DNA of 64,000 bases from Sinotaia quadrata (lineage: Eukaryota > Mollusca > Gastropoda > Architaenioglossa > Viviparidae). The position numbers were made by a program, and so were the translations under genes. Position 1 is the stretch's first letter. Every line of letters begins with the position of its first letter. Positions 1 through 11,589 of this stretch are shown here, in pieces. Below the pieces are notes generated by a model. The model ran no database searches and was not told where the DNA came from. It saw only the letters and a list, made by a program, of their open reading frames with translations. Where the stretch lies: NCBI GenBank assembly GCA_028829895.1, contig CM054181.1:70105259-70169258 (forward strand), written 5' to 3'.

Positions 1-160
1 GTCGTTAACTGTGGTGCAAGTTGTCGACTGAAACAGTCCGCAAGATTTCCACAAATATTTCACACCTGTTACTATCTTCCCAATGGACTCCTCTGTCTAC
101 ACAGTGACCATTTGTAAACTCACACACAAGCGTACATCTTAATATTTGTCTCGTTATCGT

Positions 161-308
161 CTATAACGGCGATGTTGTTGCAGACAGTTCTGCTGAATTC
201 TTTGTCTCGCTGTCGCTATTGCGACGATGTTGTTGCAGACAATACTGCGGAATTCTTGTCTCTGTCTTCTGGGGCTTGTCAGGGTCCCGGTGAAGTGAAT
301 ACACAAGT
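161..308 (-). CDS. TLR copy 1, exon 5 (end of TIR, shortened tail)
   Basis: The acceptor is CTTACAG|A and the stop is TAG at 161-163. It starts LVYSLH as copy 2 does, then after DKPQKT a one-base difference shifts the frame. A 54-bp unit, repeated twice (from about 171 and about 225), encodes Gln/Ser/Thr-rich residues before the stop. Bases 1-160 still resemble the distal tail of copy 2 but are not read in frame. Confidence 0.75.
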
Positions 309-3300
309 CTGTAAGCATAATGTGAAATTGATGTGAATGAGTAATATCTGTGTTATTTTGAATCTAAATTTGGATAAATTTAAGTAAATCCAAATGCACG
401 AAACTGAAAATTAAATGTAAAAGATAGTTCAAACTAAAAAGAATGAGAAGTAGATTTCTTGAATCTGGAACGGAATAGAGCAAGTAAACATCAATAATGA
501 GGTCTATAAACACAAGTACTCCAACTTTTAAATACACACATAGCGTGTCTGTAAACACACAAACATCAGCCAACATCAGTCAGTGAACAACAATACTTGA
601 GTCTATAAGGTCTATACAAGTCTGTGAACAATACTCGAAATTATACACGTAAATACTGTGTCTGTAAATACAAATACAAGTCTGTGAACAATACTCGAAT
701 TTATACATGTGAATACTCGTGTCCGTAAACACAAGAGCATATGAACAATACTCGAATCTATACACATACATACTCGTATCAATAAACACGAGTGCAAGGG
801 TCTGTGGACAATACTCGAGTTTATACATATAAATACTTGTTTAAAAGAAAAAAACACGAATGAAAGACTTTGTGAACAATGCTCACGTCTATACACATGA
901 ATACTCGTGTCAATAAAAACAAACACAAGAGTGAAAGACAATACTCGAATCTAAAAATACTCGTGTCAGTAAAAACAAATACGCTGGTCTATAAATGAAG
1001 TGTGACAAAAACTGTTATAAAGGATTACATGTATCTTGAATCTAAAATGGTTAGCTACCCACAACTTTCCTGAATATATAGATCAAGTAGCATGTGCGCA
1101 GCCATAACTGGTTATAAGAGACTTTTGTGGTCAAATTCAATTTGCTTATAAGTCTAAATATTATATCTATGTTTTACATTTAACATTAATCATAATATTG
1201 TATTTACTATGCATTCAGCTGAAGACATTTGATTGTATGATAGTATGTGCGTAAGAGTGTTCTGTCAGGGAATACAAACTCTCTAAGAGTCTAAGTCTAT
1301 GTGCTTTTACAGGCAGATCGGCGCTTTAACGTTGACCCTCGACGAGCGTTGAACCGCGAAGGTAACACTAGAGCAGAACGGACCACTAGACAAACCCTAT
1401 AGTTAAATGGACCACATGTGCCACTCGCTGCAACGACCCAATAGGGCTCTAGAAGACAACGTCGGGCGCCTTACTGAGATCAGTGGGCCATACAATCAAA
1501 TATTGTTGTTCCTGTAGGGGCCGCTTCCGGCTTCCGGCTTCCGCCACTTTCGCGCTTGGGGAGGGGGAGTGGGGGAGAGGGATTCGTCTGTCGTCCTCTG
1601 TCGTCGTGTCTGTGATGACAATCAACTAATTTCGGTTTCTCTCTTATATAGCAGGGGTGCACAAACCGCGGCCCGCGGGCTGCATACGGCCCAAGTCAGG
1701 GCTCTATGTGGTCCCCGGTGGAATTTTGGATGTTACCATTATTATGAATGTAAAGCAAATTATTTTATTATTGTGTTGTTTTTTTTCTACTGAGCCATCC
1801 ATGTGGCGGCCCTCCACGCACTATCAACTGCAAATTCGGCCCTCTGGCCTAAAATGTTTGTGCACCCCTAATATATAGCTTCAACAACTACAACAGCTTT
1901 CATACTTCTTCATAGGCTTCAGAGTACAATAACTTGTACTAGAGTAACTTGACTCACATAGTCGTGATTATGAACGCTATATACTTTAATTACCCATAGT
2001 ACTACTTATGTGTAGCCACCACTTCTATTTTATTTCTCTTTTAAATATATATTTTGTTGTTGATACTTAGATCTCACAGGTTGGCGTGGCCTACTTGCTT
2101 ACTGTATGTTGTAGTGTGTGACCTAGATTTGATATTCCTGGCTATCGGGGGGGGGGGGCTCGGAGCTATACTTTAGACTATCTTATTCTAAACTATCCTA
2201 CATATCTTCCTTCTTTCCAACGCGTGTGGCCAGCCAGAAGGTGTGTTTTGGGGTTAGCTTAACATTAGGGAAACCCAGAGTGGTGGAGAATTAATATCTT
2301 GCCTACCTCCCAGCTAAGCGTCAAATACTTACAACGAATTGCTCGCACTTAATATTGTTTTCTTAAGCTATAATCCTTACATAGAGGCACTAAAATACAC
2401 TCTGCAGTGTACGGATGTACATACAAATTGAGAATTTTTTTAAAAGGCATTAAATCAATCTTGTTTTCAACATTTTACAATCTAACGATATGACTGTCAA
2501 TGTGATGTACCCTTCCCTTTATATCAAATGCCTTTGGAGCCAGACCATAAAGGACAGTGGTTGTCTGCTTTCAGGCTGAAAAAACCCCCACAGTGTTTAT
2601 GTGTGCTGATAAATACCCTACTATTGATAACTCTATTTCAGAATTATATCTTGGTTATAAAAAGTGTTTATGTGTGCTGATAAATGCCCTACTATTGATA
2701 ACTCTATTTCAGAATTATATCTTGGTTATAAAAAGTGTTTATGTGTGCTGATAAATGCCCTACTATTGATAACTCTATTTCAGAATTATATCTTGGTTAT
2801 AAAAAGTGTTTATGTGTGCTGATAAATGCCCTACTATTGATAACTCTATTTCAGAATTATATCTTGGTTATAAAAAGTGTTTATGTGTGCTGATAAATGC
2901 CCTACTATTGATAACTCTATTTCAGAATTATATCTTGGTTATAAAAAGTGTTTATGTGTGCTGATAAATGCCCTACTATTGATAACTCTATTTCAGAATT
3001 ATATCTTGGTTATAAAAAGTGTTTATGTGTGCTGATAAATGCCCTACTATTGATAACTCTATTTCAGAATTATATCTTGGTTATAAAAAGTGTTTATGTG
3101 TGCTGATAAATGCCCTACTATTGATAACTCTATTTCAGAATTATATCTTGGTTATAAAAAGTGTTTATGTGTGCTGATAAATGCCCTACTATTGATAACT
3201 CTATTTCAGAATTATATCTTGGTTATAAAAAGTGTTTATGTGTGCTGATAAATGCCCTACTATTGATAACTCTCTTTCAGAATTATATCTTGGTTATAAA

Positions 3301-6300
3301 AAGTGTTTATGTGTGCTGATAAATGCCCTACTATTGATAACTCTCTTTCAGAATTATATCTTGGTTATAAAAAGTGTTTATGTGTGCTGATAAATGCCCT
3401 ACTATTGATAACTCTCTTTCAGAATTATATCTTGGTTATAAAAAGTGTTTATGTGTGCTGATAAATGCCCTACTATTGATAACTCTATTTCAGAATTATA
3501 TCTTGGTTATAAAAAGTGTTTATGTGTGCTGATAAATGCCCTACTATTGATAACTCTCTTTCAGAATTATATCTTGGTTATAAAAAGTGTTTATGTGTGC
3601 TGATAAATGCCCTACTATTGATAACTCTCTTTCAGAATTATATCTTGGTTATAAAAAGTGTTTATGTGTGCTGATAAATGCCCTACTATTGATAACTCTA
3701 TTTCAGAATTATATCTTGGTTATAAAAAGTGTTTATGTGTGCTGATAAATGCCCTACTATTGATAACTCTATTTCAGAATTATATCTTGGTTATAAAAAG
3801 TGTTTATGTGTGCTGATAAATGCCCTACTATTGATAACTCTCTTTCAGAATTATATCTTGGTTATAAAAAGTGTTTATGTGTGCTGATAAATGCCCTACT
3901 ATTGATAACTCTCTTTCAGAATTATATCTTGGTTATAAAAAGTGTTTATGTGTGCTGATAAATACCCTACTATTGATAACTCTATTTCAGAATTATATCT
4001 TGGTTATAAAAAGTGTTTATGTGTGCTGATAAATACCCTACTATTGATAACTTTATTTCAGAATTATATCTTGGTTATAAAAAGTGTTTATGTGTGCTGA
4101 TAAATACCCTACTATTGATAACTCTATTTCAGAATTATATCTTGGTTATAAAAAGTGTTTATGTGTGCTGATAAATGCCCTACTATTGATAACTCTATTT
4201 CAGAATTATATCTTGGTTATAAAAAGTGTTTATGTGTGCTGATAAATGCCCTACTATTGATAACTCTATTTCAGAATTATATCTTGGTTATAAAAAGTGT
4301 TTATGTGTGCTGATAAATGCCCTACTATTGATAACTTTATTTCAGAATTATATCTTGGTTATAAAAAGTGTTTATGTGTGCTGATAAATGCCCTACTATT
4401 GATAACTCTATTTCAGAATTATATCTTGGTTATAAAAAGAAAGTTAAAAAAACGTCGAGTACGGTATCCAGCGACAATGTCGTCTGCTGCAAATAATTAA
4501 GACTAAGCATACCAGTCAAAGATGGAAAACGTAATGTCGTCTGCTGCAAATAATTAAGACTAAGCATACCAGCCAAAGATGGAAAACGTAATGTCGTCTG
4601 CTGCAAATAATTAAGACTAAGCATACCAGCCAAAGATGGAAAACGAAAGTCGTGGCGGCAATTCTAACCCACGTGATCGTCTCCTTAGATCAAATCTTAT
4701 TTCAGAAAGTATCCATGTTTATGTGAGATTCTAAAAATAACTTCTAACAAGCGGTTCAGCGGTTTGCTACTTTCTCAGTAACAAACTCACAAAACCGGCA
4801 TGACCACAAAATAACTTGAGGACTTACAAATGTCAAATTGACATATTTTAAGTAAGGTCGGGAAAGTCGTCGACCCACCCACCCCCACCCCCATAACCCA
4901 AAATCTGTGGAACTCAAGTAACCTGAAAGTAAAGTAAAAAAAAATTAAGAAGAAATAAAATTCATTTATAAACTCAAAACAAGATGATAATTTTGAATAC
5001 TTTTAAAAACTACTACATAACCTAGAGTACTGGGGCGTGTATGCTAAGGCAAAATTAATTTTAAACAAATACAAATATAATAATAACATTGTATTTCCTG
5101 GCCTAATGCTCATTTTATGATATCCATTGAGTATGTTCCGTGTTTACTGGCCTCAACGCGAAGAGTCAGACATACTTAAGCACTTAAAAGGACATCTCCC
5201 GAGTATCACATTTTTAGCGATGTGTGGTCATTCGTAAAAGTCATCGTCAAATATTTAAGAATGTATATTTATACTTGTTGTATCATCATTTTTGGAGATC
5301 TCCTGTAAAAGATATTTTCTGATGAGTGTGCGAATCTCGTCATGACAACTATTTTAGAAATGACTGTTTGAGAATTATATTCTTTTCATTTCAGCAGTTA
5401 ATATGCTGGTGCTAAGCATGTGAATAAAAAATAAAGTGAGCAAAGGTCAGACACACATGTAAACTTTCTTTTTCACACACACACACACACACACAAACAG
5501 CCAAACTGAAATACATTTTAAAATAATTTTATCGGTGAACTTACCTGTCCCAAAATAACACATCGCTGACCTCCAGGTAGGTGAAGGTTTTGCAGCAGTG
5601 ACGCAATATTGGGGGCATGTCGGATGCTAGGATTGGTTCCAGCATTATAAGCAAAAGATGACGCCTTCGTTCTTCCATACTTTGTCGGAATGCCTGTTGA
5701 AGCTCTTCCATCGCCCAAGAGCTCCTGGGATGCAACAGAGAAAAAAAAATATAGTGGAAAAGACACCGAAAGGAAATATTCTTTTTTAGTTAGAAAAGTA
5801 TTTTATACACAATCTCTCTCTTATATGTTATATTTTAGTTAGAAAAGTATTTTATACAAAGTCTCTCTCTTATATATTATATTTTAGTTAGAAAAGTATT
5901 TTATACAAAGTCTCTCTCTTATATATTATATTTTAGTTAGAAAAGTATTTTATACAAAGTCTCTCTCTTATATATTATATTTTAGTTAGAAAAGTATTTT
6001 ATACAAAGTCTCTCTCTTATATATTATATTTTATTTAGAAAAGTATTTTATACAAAGTCTCTCTCTTATATATTATATTTTAGTTAGAAAAGTATTTTAT
6101 ACAAAGTCTCTCTCTTATATGTTATATTTTAGTTAGAAAAGTATTTTATACAAAGTCTCTCTCTTATATATTATATTTAAGTTAGAAAAGTATTTTATAC
6201 AAAGTCTCTCTCTTATATATTATATTTAAGTTAGAAAAGTATTTTATACAAAGTCTCTCTCTTATATTTATATGATTTTAATTAAGGATATCATTAGCAT

Positions 6301-9300
6301 CGCTGCTGTCTGTAATCGTGTTCACAAAGAAGCAGCACGAACATCAATGGATATGTCAACACTAAGACCATTAAATGTCCCTCCCTTCCCACTTGTCACT
6401 AGCCCATCAAATGTCCCACCCTTCCCACTTGTCATTAGCCCATCAAATGTCCCACCCTTCCCACTTGTCATTAGCCCATCAAATGTCCCACCCTTCCCAC
6501 TTGTCATTAGCCCATCAAATGTCCCACCCTTCCCACTTGTCACTAGCCCATCAAATGATTGCGCGAGAGCCTAACTTTAATAATATGTAATAGTTTACAG
6601 ATACGTTTGATAGATATAAGTGTAACATTGTATCAATGGTAGTTTTATAAACAATTGTAGATGCTTTATAGCAACCGTGCTACTTTATTTTAGTAAAAGA
6701 GAATGGATGAGTGAGAATTACTTAAATGTGGTTGTTAGTAAGTACTTTTACCCGTAAAGCATAGTTGTGTTGTGTATCGTGTTGCTTGGATAAGCAATCT
6801 ACATTAACCTATGGCGTACATCACATTCTCAATTGCAGTTTCTAAGCGTTCTAACTTTTGTTGATGTTGCTGGCATTCAGCGAAGAGTGGGTAGTTGACA
6901 TATGAATTGGTCAGAATTGTGTCAAATTAAATTTAGAAAAGGATCTTGCTGAGGATTGAAATCCTGTGTGGGGAATATAGCTTCAGCTTTTAAGTGTATA
7001 TGACTTACACGAATATAAGTATACTTCATAGTTTTATTGACACCTGACAAAAAACAGTCTATATACTCGGGAAACCCCACATAACATGCAGAATTTGACG
7101 AAAGACCAACAATAGACAAAACCCCACGTAACATGCAGAATTTGACGAAAGACCAACAATAGACAAAACCCCACATAACATGCAGAATTTGACGAAAGAC
7201 CAACAATAGACAAAAGAGACAGAAACCGGGGTGAGGTGATTGAACCCACTGGACAAAACTCGGCGTTAAAACGATGATGGTATGTCTGCTAGCGGCAATG
7301 CAATCGATAATGTTGTCGATAATTGGTTTCCCGATGACAAAGTCCCTCTGGTGTATGCACAGTTTGATTGGACGGTCGTACCTGGGTGACGTCATCTGCT
7401 CGAGGCGGGGGCACAACGTCTGCGTTACCCATTCAGAATCCTGATTTGCGTAGGACACAAAAGCATCATACGTCTTTTCTGGACAAAGGTTAGAGGTCAT
7501 CAATAGACGTCCGCACGGCAATATCAGGTGTGCTCTTGTAAAGACAAGAATTCGCACCTGGATGCAAAAGAAATGTTAACATTAATTAATTTAATGAAAA
7601 TATATGCATTAGTGTACAAGGAACTAGGGATTAATATTATTTAAACAAAATAACTGTAAACATACAAACTTCCTTTGTTTAACTGTCTTTTATATAAACT
7701 AAATCTTTCTTTCATATAAGACAGTTAAACAAAGGAAGGCAAGTACCCAGTATCATTTAACTTAAGAGAAGGAAACAATTTAGTCAAATTGGGTCTAAGA
7801 TTTACTATTTCTTATCATATGCTTTTGGTCATGTATAACACAGCTATACGAAATTTATAGGTCTCGTTTGTGAAGTAATATATTTTTAATAACAAAATAC
7901 TCATCTAAGATTTACGTCTGAACCAACACTGGTAGTTGTCTTCTTGGACGTTAACCATTATACACACATACATAACACATTCACATCTACATGCATGCCA
8001 CATAACTACACACACCACATTACCGCGCAGCATTCTTACATATGCACGTAAACACACGCATTTAAATTCAGCACCTACTTCCTGTCTATACCGCACAGCG
8101 ATGAGTAAAAGTACCAACATCATTCCGGTAACGACAATGAGCACAACAACGACGGGCTTCAGGTCAAGTGGGGTCATAGGACAGGGCAACTCGTGTGCAG
8201 TCAGAGACCTCAATGTACGCCCTGCTAGCTGCGGTGGAGTGGCACACGTCATATCCGGTATATAAGATTTATAGTACGCCATAATTGGACTGATCCATAG
8301 CGAGTCGTTTCGCAACTGTAGAAGAAAATCCCCAATGTCACAGCTACAGTCCAGAGAATTGTTTCGTACGTCAGCGTAGAAACTACGTATACTGACCCAG
8401 TTCTCCACGTCAGTCATGGTGATCTGCGTTATATTGTTGTGACGCAGAATAAAAGTCGTGTTAACTTCAGACGGGTAATCGTAAGGAATTGTTAGTTTCT
8501 TAATCGAGTTGTGGGATAGGTCCAACACGTTCAAGCGTTTGAAAAACCGCCGCCATTCTAGAAGCGCAACAGGCACTTCAGTCATGTTCACACACGAATA
8601 GTTCATGACCCGAAGCACGGGGAAACTACTCCTTTGCATTATCTCCCATTCGTGTTTGCCAGTAAAAGGGTTCCTGCTCTCGTCTAAGACCTGAAGATTA
8701 GGATAATTGCAGGATGGTATGTTCTCTAGTATTTTGACAATTTCTGAACTTGGGTCGACTGTCGAGTCCTGGGTACTGTTAGGCGCCAAAGTTCCAGGAA
8801 ACTGACTGTTGCCAGAAGAATTCCTTGTCGATCTTTCTTCAAGGGATTCATCTTGAACGTTGCTGTAGATGTACTCCACCAGTGTGCTGTCCTGCCCGCA
8901 GTTTTCGTCGTTGGTCATTTTCATCAATGAAGTATCCCCATCGCCCTTTTTGTTCAACCACGTGCAATTTCGCATTTCTAAAATGCGGAGCGTGTCGCTT
9001 AGATTCTGTGCTGGTGTGCCAATGTCAGCGTATTTGTCCAGCAGACGACAGGCAGTTACTTTCAGTTTGACCAGTCCTGGCGCACGCATTGGAAACGGCA
9101 GGCTGATGTTTGCTCCTGGCCCACACTCAAGTTCTGCTGCAACCTGGAGATGAAAAGTCGACAAAGAAATAATGATCAACTCAAGTTCTATTGCCATCTG
9201 GTGACGAAATAAAAAACAGTTAAGTTCGGAAGAATATACGAATTGTGAACTCCTCCGACGTACAGTTGAAATTTAAAGCATTCCATGGTTTTTTTTTAAT

Positions 9301-10454
9301 ACGGGCTAAGTATCATTTCTGCTCGAGAGTACTTTTGTACTTTTGCAAAGTAGATCTAAACAAACCATGCATTTGTTAATGCCTTATTAATAAACATTTT
9401 AATAGAATTTGTCTGAGGTAAAAAAAAAAAAAAAAAAGTAAGATTGTAGTGTGTCAGCGATGTTTCCTGAACATGAGACATCCATCAACTTGCAGCAGAA
9501 TGATGCAAATACTTCCCTGCCATACACAGGTTCAGCCCTTTCCATTATGATGGGTGTGTTTGCATAAAGAGTTTGCAAAGTTTGGTGACGTATATATGCA
9601 GCCACCTGGATTTACACCATGGGTTCAAACATGTCATGACTGGAATGCAAGTGTCCTTATATGAGTGCGATGTATCCTGTTGATTTCCCACACACATCTC
9701 ACTGGTACCCCTCTATACACCTTTACTCCTATGGACAAGACCTAATTCTTTGTCATGGGTAGCATAGTCAGGCACGGTAGATTACATAATAAGCCATTTG
9801 AAGGTCAGCAACAACCAGTACACTATAACTATTGTTCATTAAGAGAGATAAAAATAATAGAAAAACAGGGGGTATAATTTGCCCCAAGGTCCAATTATTA
9901 ATTATTACACAAACACAGCAGCGTCTATAATGTAATTATGATGAATTCCCCACACTGACTGCAGACCATGGGCCACTCTTTGTGAAATTATTAAACAAGC
10001 TAAAAAGAAAAAATAATGTGGCATGCACCCCTTTGTTACTGTTTATGAATATCATAATTAATTATCATCCTTAACTAATTACAACTGATGGAGAAATCTC
10101 AATTTATGTTTAGTAATAATCCTCTCGGGGGACACCACTCACTTGGCAGATTATACAGGTGTTGTAAAAGTATTCTCCCTTCCACAATAATAAGATAGAC
10201 GTTTTACTGTCACACAATACTTCTGCAGGTAGAAACTTCTTACCAGATGAGTAATAAAAATCTGGGTTTTTTTTATATTTAACAAGCTCCCATCCACCCA
10301 TTATTACTCCAACATAAGTTTTTAATACATGTCCAAGAAGGTTAATAAATTTATAAATTATAAAATTTATAAAATGAATAAACCATCAAATATAAACATA
10401 TGAATATAATCAAAAGAGCTTTGACATGAAGTGTGTGTGTGGGTGTGGGTGTGG

Positions 10455-10518
<64 letters not shown>

Positions 10519-10539
10519 ATGTGTGTGTGTGGGTGTGGA

Positions 10540-10606
<67 letters not shown>

Positions 10607-11589
10607 AAAGGAATTGAAGAATATAGGTTACAAGAATCAGCATTGGCGAGATCACAGGAGACAACTGGAACGTGAAGGGTGCATGTAGAGAATACAAGAA
10701 AAGTACCAGTGTATATTGGAGGTCAGTGATAAACGCCGAATAATAGGTCAGATTTCTAATTATGGGCATGATACTGACGCAAAGCGATCAACAGAAATAC
10801 GTACAGGAATTGCCAACTAAGAGTTTGTAAGATGTTAAAATGAAAAATATTTTATTTCCACCATTGTAAGTTGGTATCGTATTGTAAGACCCACACTAGG
10901 AAGAAAGGATCAATGCTCATGTTGGTTTAACAGAGAACTCATATTTAATGGACAAAATCATGTGTGCTCTCTATTTCATAACTGCCTTCTTCAACTCATA
11001 ATTTCTTAATATGAAACTAAATCAAGTGTGCTCTTTATTTCATAACTACCTTCTTCAGCACAATTTCTTAATACGAAACTAAAGGTACAAGACTAATCGC
11101 TGTGGCATATGAAGCTATCAGTTATTGCTGTATTCACCCCACCAACATATGTCACACAAAGTAATTAATAATAATAAATGTATGAATACTATACTTATAT
11201 AAATATACATTTTGAATATAAACATGGAGTAACATGCACACAGACTGAAAAGAAAATAAAAATCATATATCATAATATAATCTGAAGAAATGTCAAGATA
11301 CCTCAAGCCCTGTTTTTATGGCAACAGGACCAAGAGTTGCCCTAAGATCAGCCAACCGCCACTGCACGGCGTCGTTTGCTGTCACGTGACATGTAATGAT
11401 GACTTGAGGTGAGGCACGTTGTGTCCGGCACATGGAGCTCCAGCCTGAAGGTACTAATGTGGAAAAGTCAACATCCATCAACTCTAAGTTGCTGCTGTTG
11501 TTGTTGCTGGTCGTGAATGGCAAAAGTGTATCAGACAAAGTGGCAACAGCAGTAATCAAACAAACCAGAACTCCGATGATGAAACACAT
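161..11589 (-). CDS. Toll-like receptor, copy 1 (five coding exons)
   Basis: This is a single-pass membrane innate-immune receptor with a leucine-rich-repeat ectodomain and a cytoplasmic TIR domain that would recruit TIR adaptors such as MyD88. Exons read in minus order are 11589-11302, 9143-8079, 7557-7250, 5724-5545 and 308-161, predicting about 662 residues. Junction phases are 0, 0, 2 and 2, and all introns are GT/AG. The first ATG opens a hydrophobic signal peptide (MCFIIGVLVCLITAVAT). Leucine-rich repeats lie at about residues 145-375, followed by a CxC-type LRRCT cap, a transmembrane helix at about 425-446 and a TIR domain at about 480-620 starting YDAFVSY. The ectodomain is short for a Toll receptor. 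The tail after FWDR is frameshifted relative to copy 2. The gene model is inferred by comparing the two paralogs, with no transcript support. The family call is secure; a specific orthology is not. Confidence 0.88.
595..985. repeat. Degenerate minisatellite in TLR copy 1 intron 4
   Basis: Diverged units of about 40-45 bases repeat the core AATACTCGAATCTATACAC with TGTCTGTAAACACAA. The related array 30590-30900 sits at the matching place in copy 2, so this array predates the gene duplication. Confidence 0.7.
1000..1650. other. Intronic sequence, no gene seen
   Basis: This is part of TLR copy 1 intron 4. Part of it (about 1300-1600) is less AT-rich than its surroundings. I see no domain, RNA gene or clear repeat. 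Confidence 0.5.
1652..1870. mobile_element. hAT-type MITE, 219 bp
   Basis: The left end is CAGGGGTGCACAAAC and the right end is GTTTGTGCACCCCTA, an inverted repeat of about 15 bases with one terminal mismatch. Flanks TTATATAG (left) and ATATATAG (right) fit an 8-bp target duplication with one change. There is no coding capacity. It lies within TLR copy 1 intron 4. Confidence 0.85.
2593..4439. repeat. 71-bp satellite array, 26 units
   Basis: Near-identical units contain TGTTTATGTGTGCTGATAAA, CCCTACTATTGATAAC and TTCAGAATTATATCTTGG. Diagnostic variants are AATGCCC versus AATACCC and CTATTTC versus CTCTTTC. Variant units cluster, which indicates recent local expansion. The array is inside TLR copy 1 intron 4 and has no counterpart in copy 2. 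Confidence 0.97.
4476..4646. repeat. 57-bp tandem repeat, 3 units
   Basis: Units start AATGTCGTCTGCTGCAAATA and end GATGGAAAACG. The array begins about 35 bases after the 71-bp satellite. The period is a multiple of three, which produces a spurious minus-strand open frame. Confidence 0.9.
4647..5544. other. Intronic sequence, no gene seen
   Basis: This is TLR copy 1 intron 4 next to exon 4. It contains a pyrimidine/C-rich patch near 4875 and a short (CA)n near 5476. The part near 5097-5160 resembles 31990-32110 at the matching place in copy 2. Confidence 0.5.
5545..5724 (-). CDS. TLR copy 1, exon 4 (C-terminal TIR including FW box)
   Basis: The exon has 180 bases, from acceptor TCCCAG|G to donor ACAG|GTAAGT. 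It encodes SSWAMEELQQAFRQSM, HLLLIMLEPI and VSDVLFWDR. The SSWAMEE segment and the FW of box 3 are standard TIR landmarks. Frame is kept across both junctions: CA+G makes Gln and AG+A makes Arg. Confidence 0.9.
5786..6268. repeat. 49-bp tandem repeat, about 10 units
   Basis: Each unit reads TTAGTTAGAAAAGTATTTTA, then TACAAAGTCTCTCTCTTATA, with few substitutions. It lies in TLR copy 1 intron 3. Confidence 0.95.
6373..6556. repeat. 36-bp tandem repeat, 5 units
   Basis: The unit AAATGTCCCACCCTTCCCAC plus TTGTCATTAGCCCATC is C-rich. Because 36 is divisible by three and the unit lacks stops, open frames appear on both strands (for example a PPFPLVISPSNV repeat). It lies in an intron, so no product is claimed. 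Confidence 0.93.
6560..7065. other. Intronic sequence, nothing recognised
   Basis: AT-rich sequence between two minisatellites in TLR copy 1 intron 3. No open frame, RNA or mobile-element signal is seen. Confidence 0.5.
7068..7212. repeat. 47-bp tandem repeat, 3 units
   Basis: Units contain CCCCACATAACATGCAGAAT and TTGACGAAAGACCAACAATA. The array lies about 40 bases downstream of exon 3 in the transcript. It makes exon 3 look longer in open-frame scans. Confidence 0.92.
7250..7557 (-). CDS. TLR copy 1, exon 3 (juxtamembrane and first two thirds of TIR)
   Basis: The exon has 308 bases, from acceptor ATCCAG|GTG to donor CA|GTGGGT, ending in phase 2. It encodes box 1 (YDAFVSYANQDSEWV), the box 2 region (LCIHQRDFVIGKPI) and the ITVVLTPSF-type strand (TIIVLTPSFVQ). 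The BB loop reads RDFVIG, whereas most Toll receptors have a proline before the glycine. Reading on past the donor runs into an intronic 47-bp repeat, so the longer open frame is not protein. Confidence 0.9.
7669..7738. repeat. Intronic inverted repeat (hairpin)
   Basis: The left arm CTTCCTTTGTTTAACTGTCT at 7669 is matched by AGACAGTTAAACAAAGGAAG ending at 7738. Arms are about 25 bases with a two-base bulge and a loop of about 18 bases. It lies in TLR copy 1 intron 2, about 110 bases upstream of exon 3. Confidence 0.9.
8079..9143 (-). CDS. TLR copy 1, exon 2 (LRRs, LRRCT, transmembrane helix)
   Basis: The exon has 355 codons, from the acceptor CTCCAG|GTT to the donor GAA|GTAGGT. Visible LRR cores are LRILEMRNCTW, LQVLDESRNPF, LRVMNYSCVNMTEVP, LNVLDLSHNSIKKL and TTFILRHNNITQI. 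The cysteine cap is DCSCDIGDFLLQL followed by the cysteines of MTCATPP and ELPCPMTP. The membrane helix is PVVVVLIVVTGMMLVLLLIAV with basic RYR on the inner side. A Ser/Thr/Asn-rich stretch with several N-glycosylation sequons (NSS, NST) interrupts the repeats. Open reading continues past the donor by chance; the donor is fixed by comparison with copy 2. Confidence 0.9.
9144..11301. other. TLR copy 1 intron 1
   Basis: The intron is about 2.16 kb with GT/AG ends. It contains an A run near 9421 and the GT/GA/GAT microsatellite cluster at 10430-10604. No coding signal is seen. Confidence 0.7.
10430..10604. repeat. Compound microsatellite (GT)n, (GA)n, (GAT)n
   Basis: An interrupted TG tract is followed by about 9 GA units and about 10 GAT units. 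Cys/Val-rich and His/Thr-rich open frames across it are artefacts of the repeat. Confidence 0.97.
11302..11589 (-). CDS. TLR copy 1, coding exon 1 (signal peptide, N-terminal ectodomain)
   Basis: The exon has 96 codons starting at the ATG at 11589. Residues 1-20 form a hydrophobic signal peptide. The remainder has the cysteines of SSMCRTQ and VIITCHV and ends at KTGLE, followed by the donor GAG|GTATCT. Phase is 0. A possible 3' splice site (TTTTCAG) just upstream of the ATG, near 11617, implies a separate 5' untranslated exon. The paralogous exon in copy 2 aligns along its length. Confidence 0.85.

Noticed and set aside
2593..4439. CRISPR-like regular repeat array
   Set aside because: Units are directly abutting with no unique spacers, and the context is eukaryotic; it is a satellite.
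7034..7249. C-terminal extension of TLR copy 1 exon 3 beyond the TIR fragment
   Set aside because: It lies past a conserved donor site and runs through a 47-bp intronic repeat; joining to exon 4 restores the standard TIR fold.
10410..10769. Long Cys/Val and His/Thr open frames across GT/CA tracts (also near 32880, 48237, 52525 and 55159-55551)
   Set aside because: They are translations of dinucleotide microsatellites; both strands stay open because the repeat has no stop codon.
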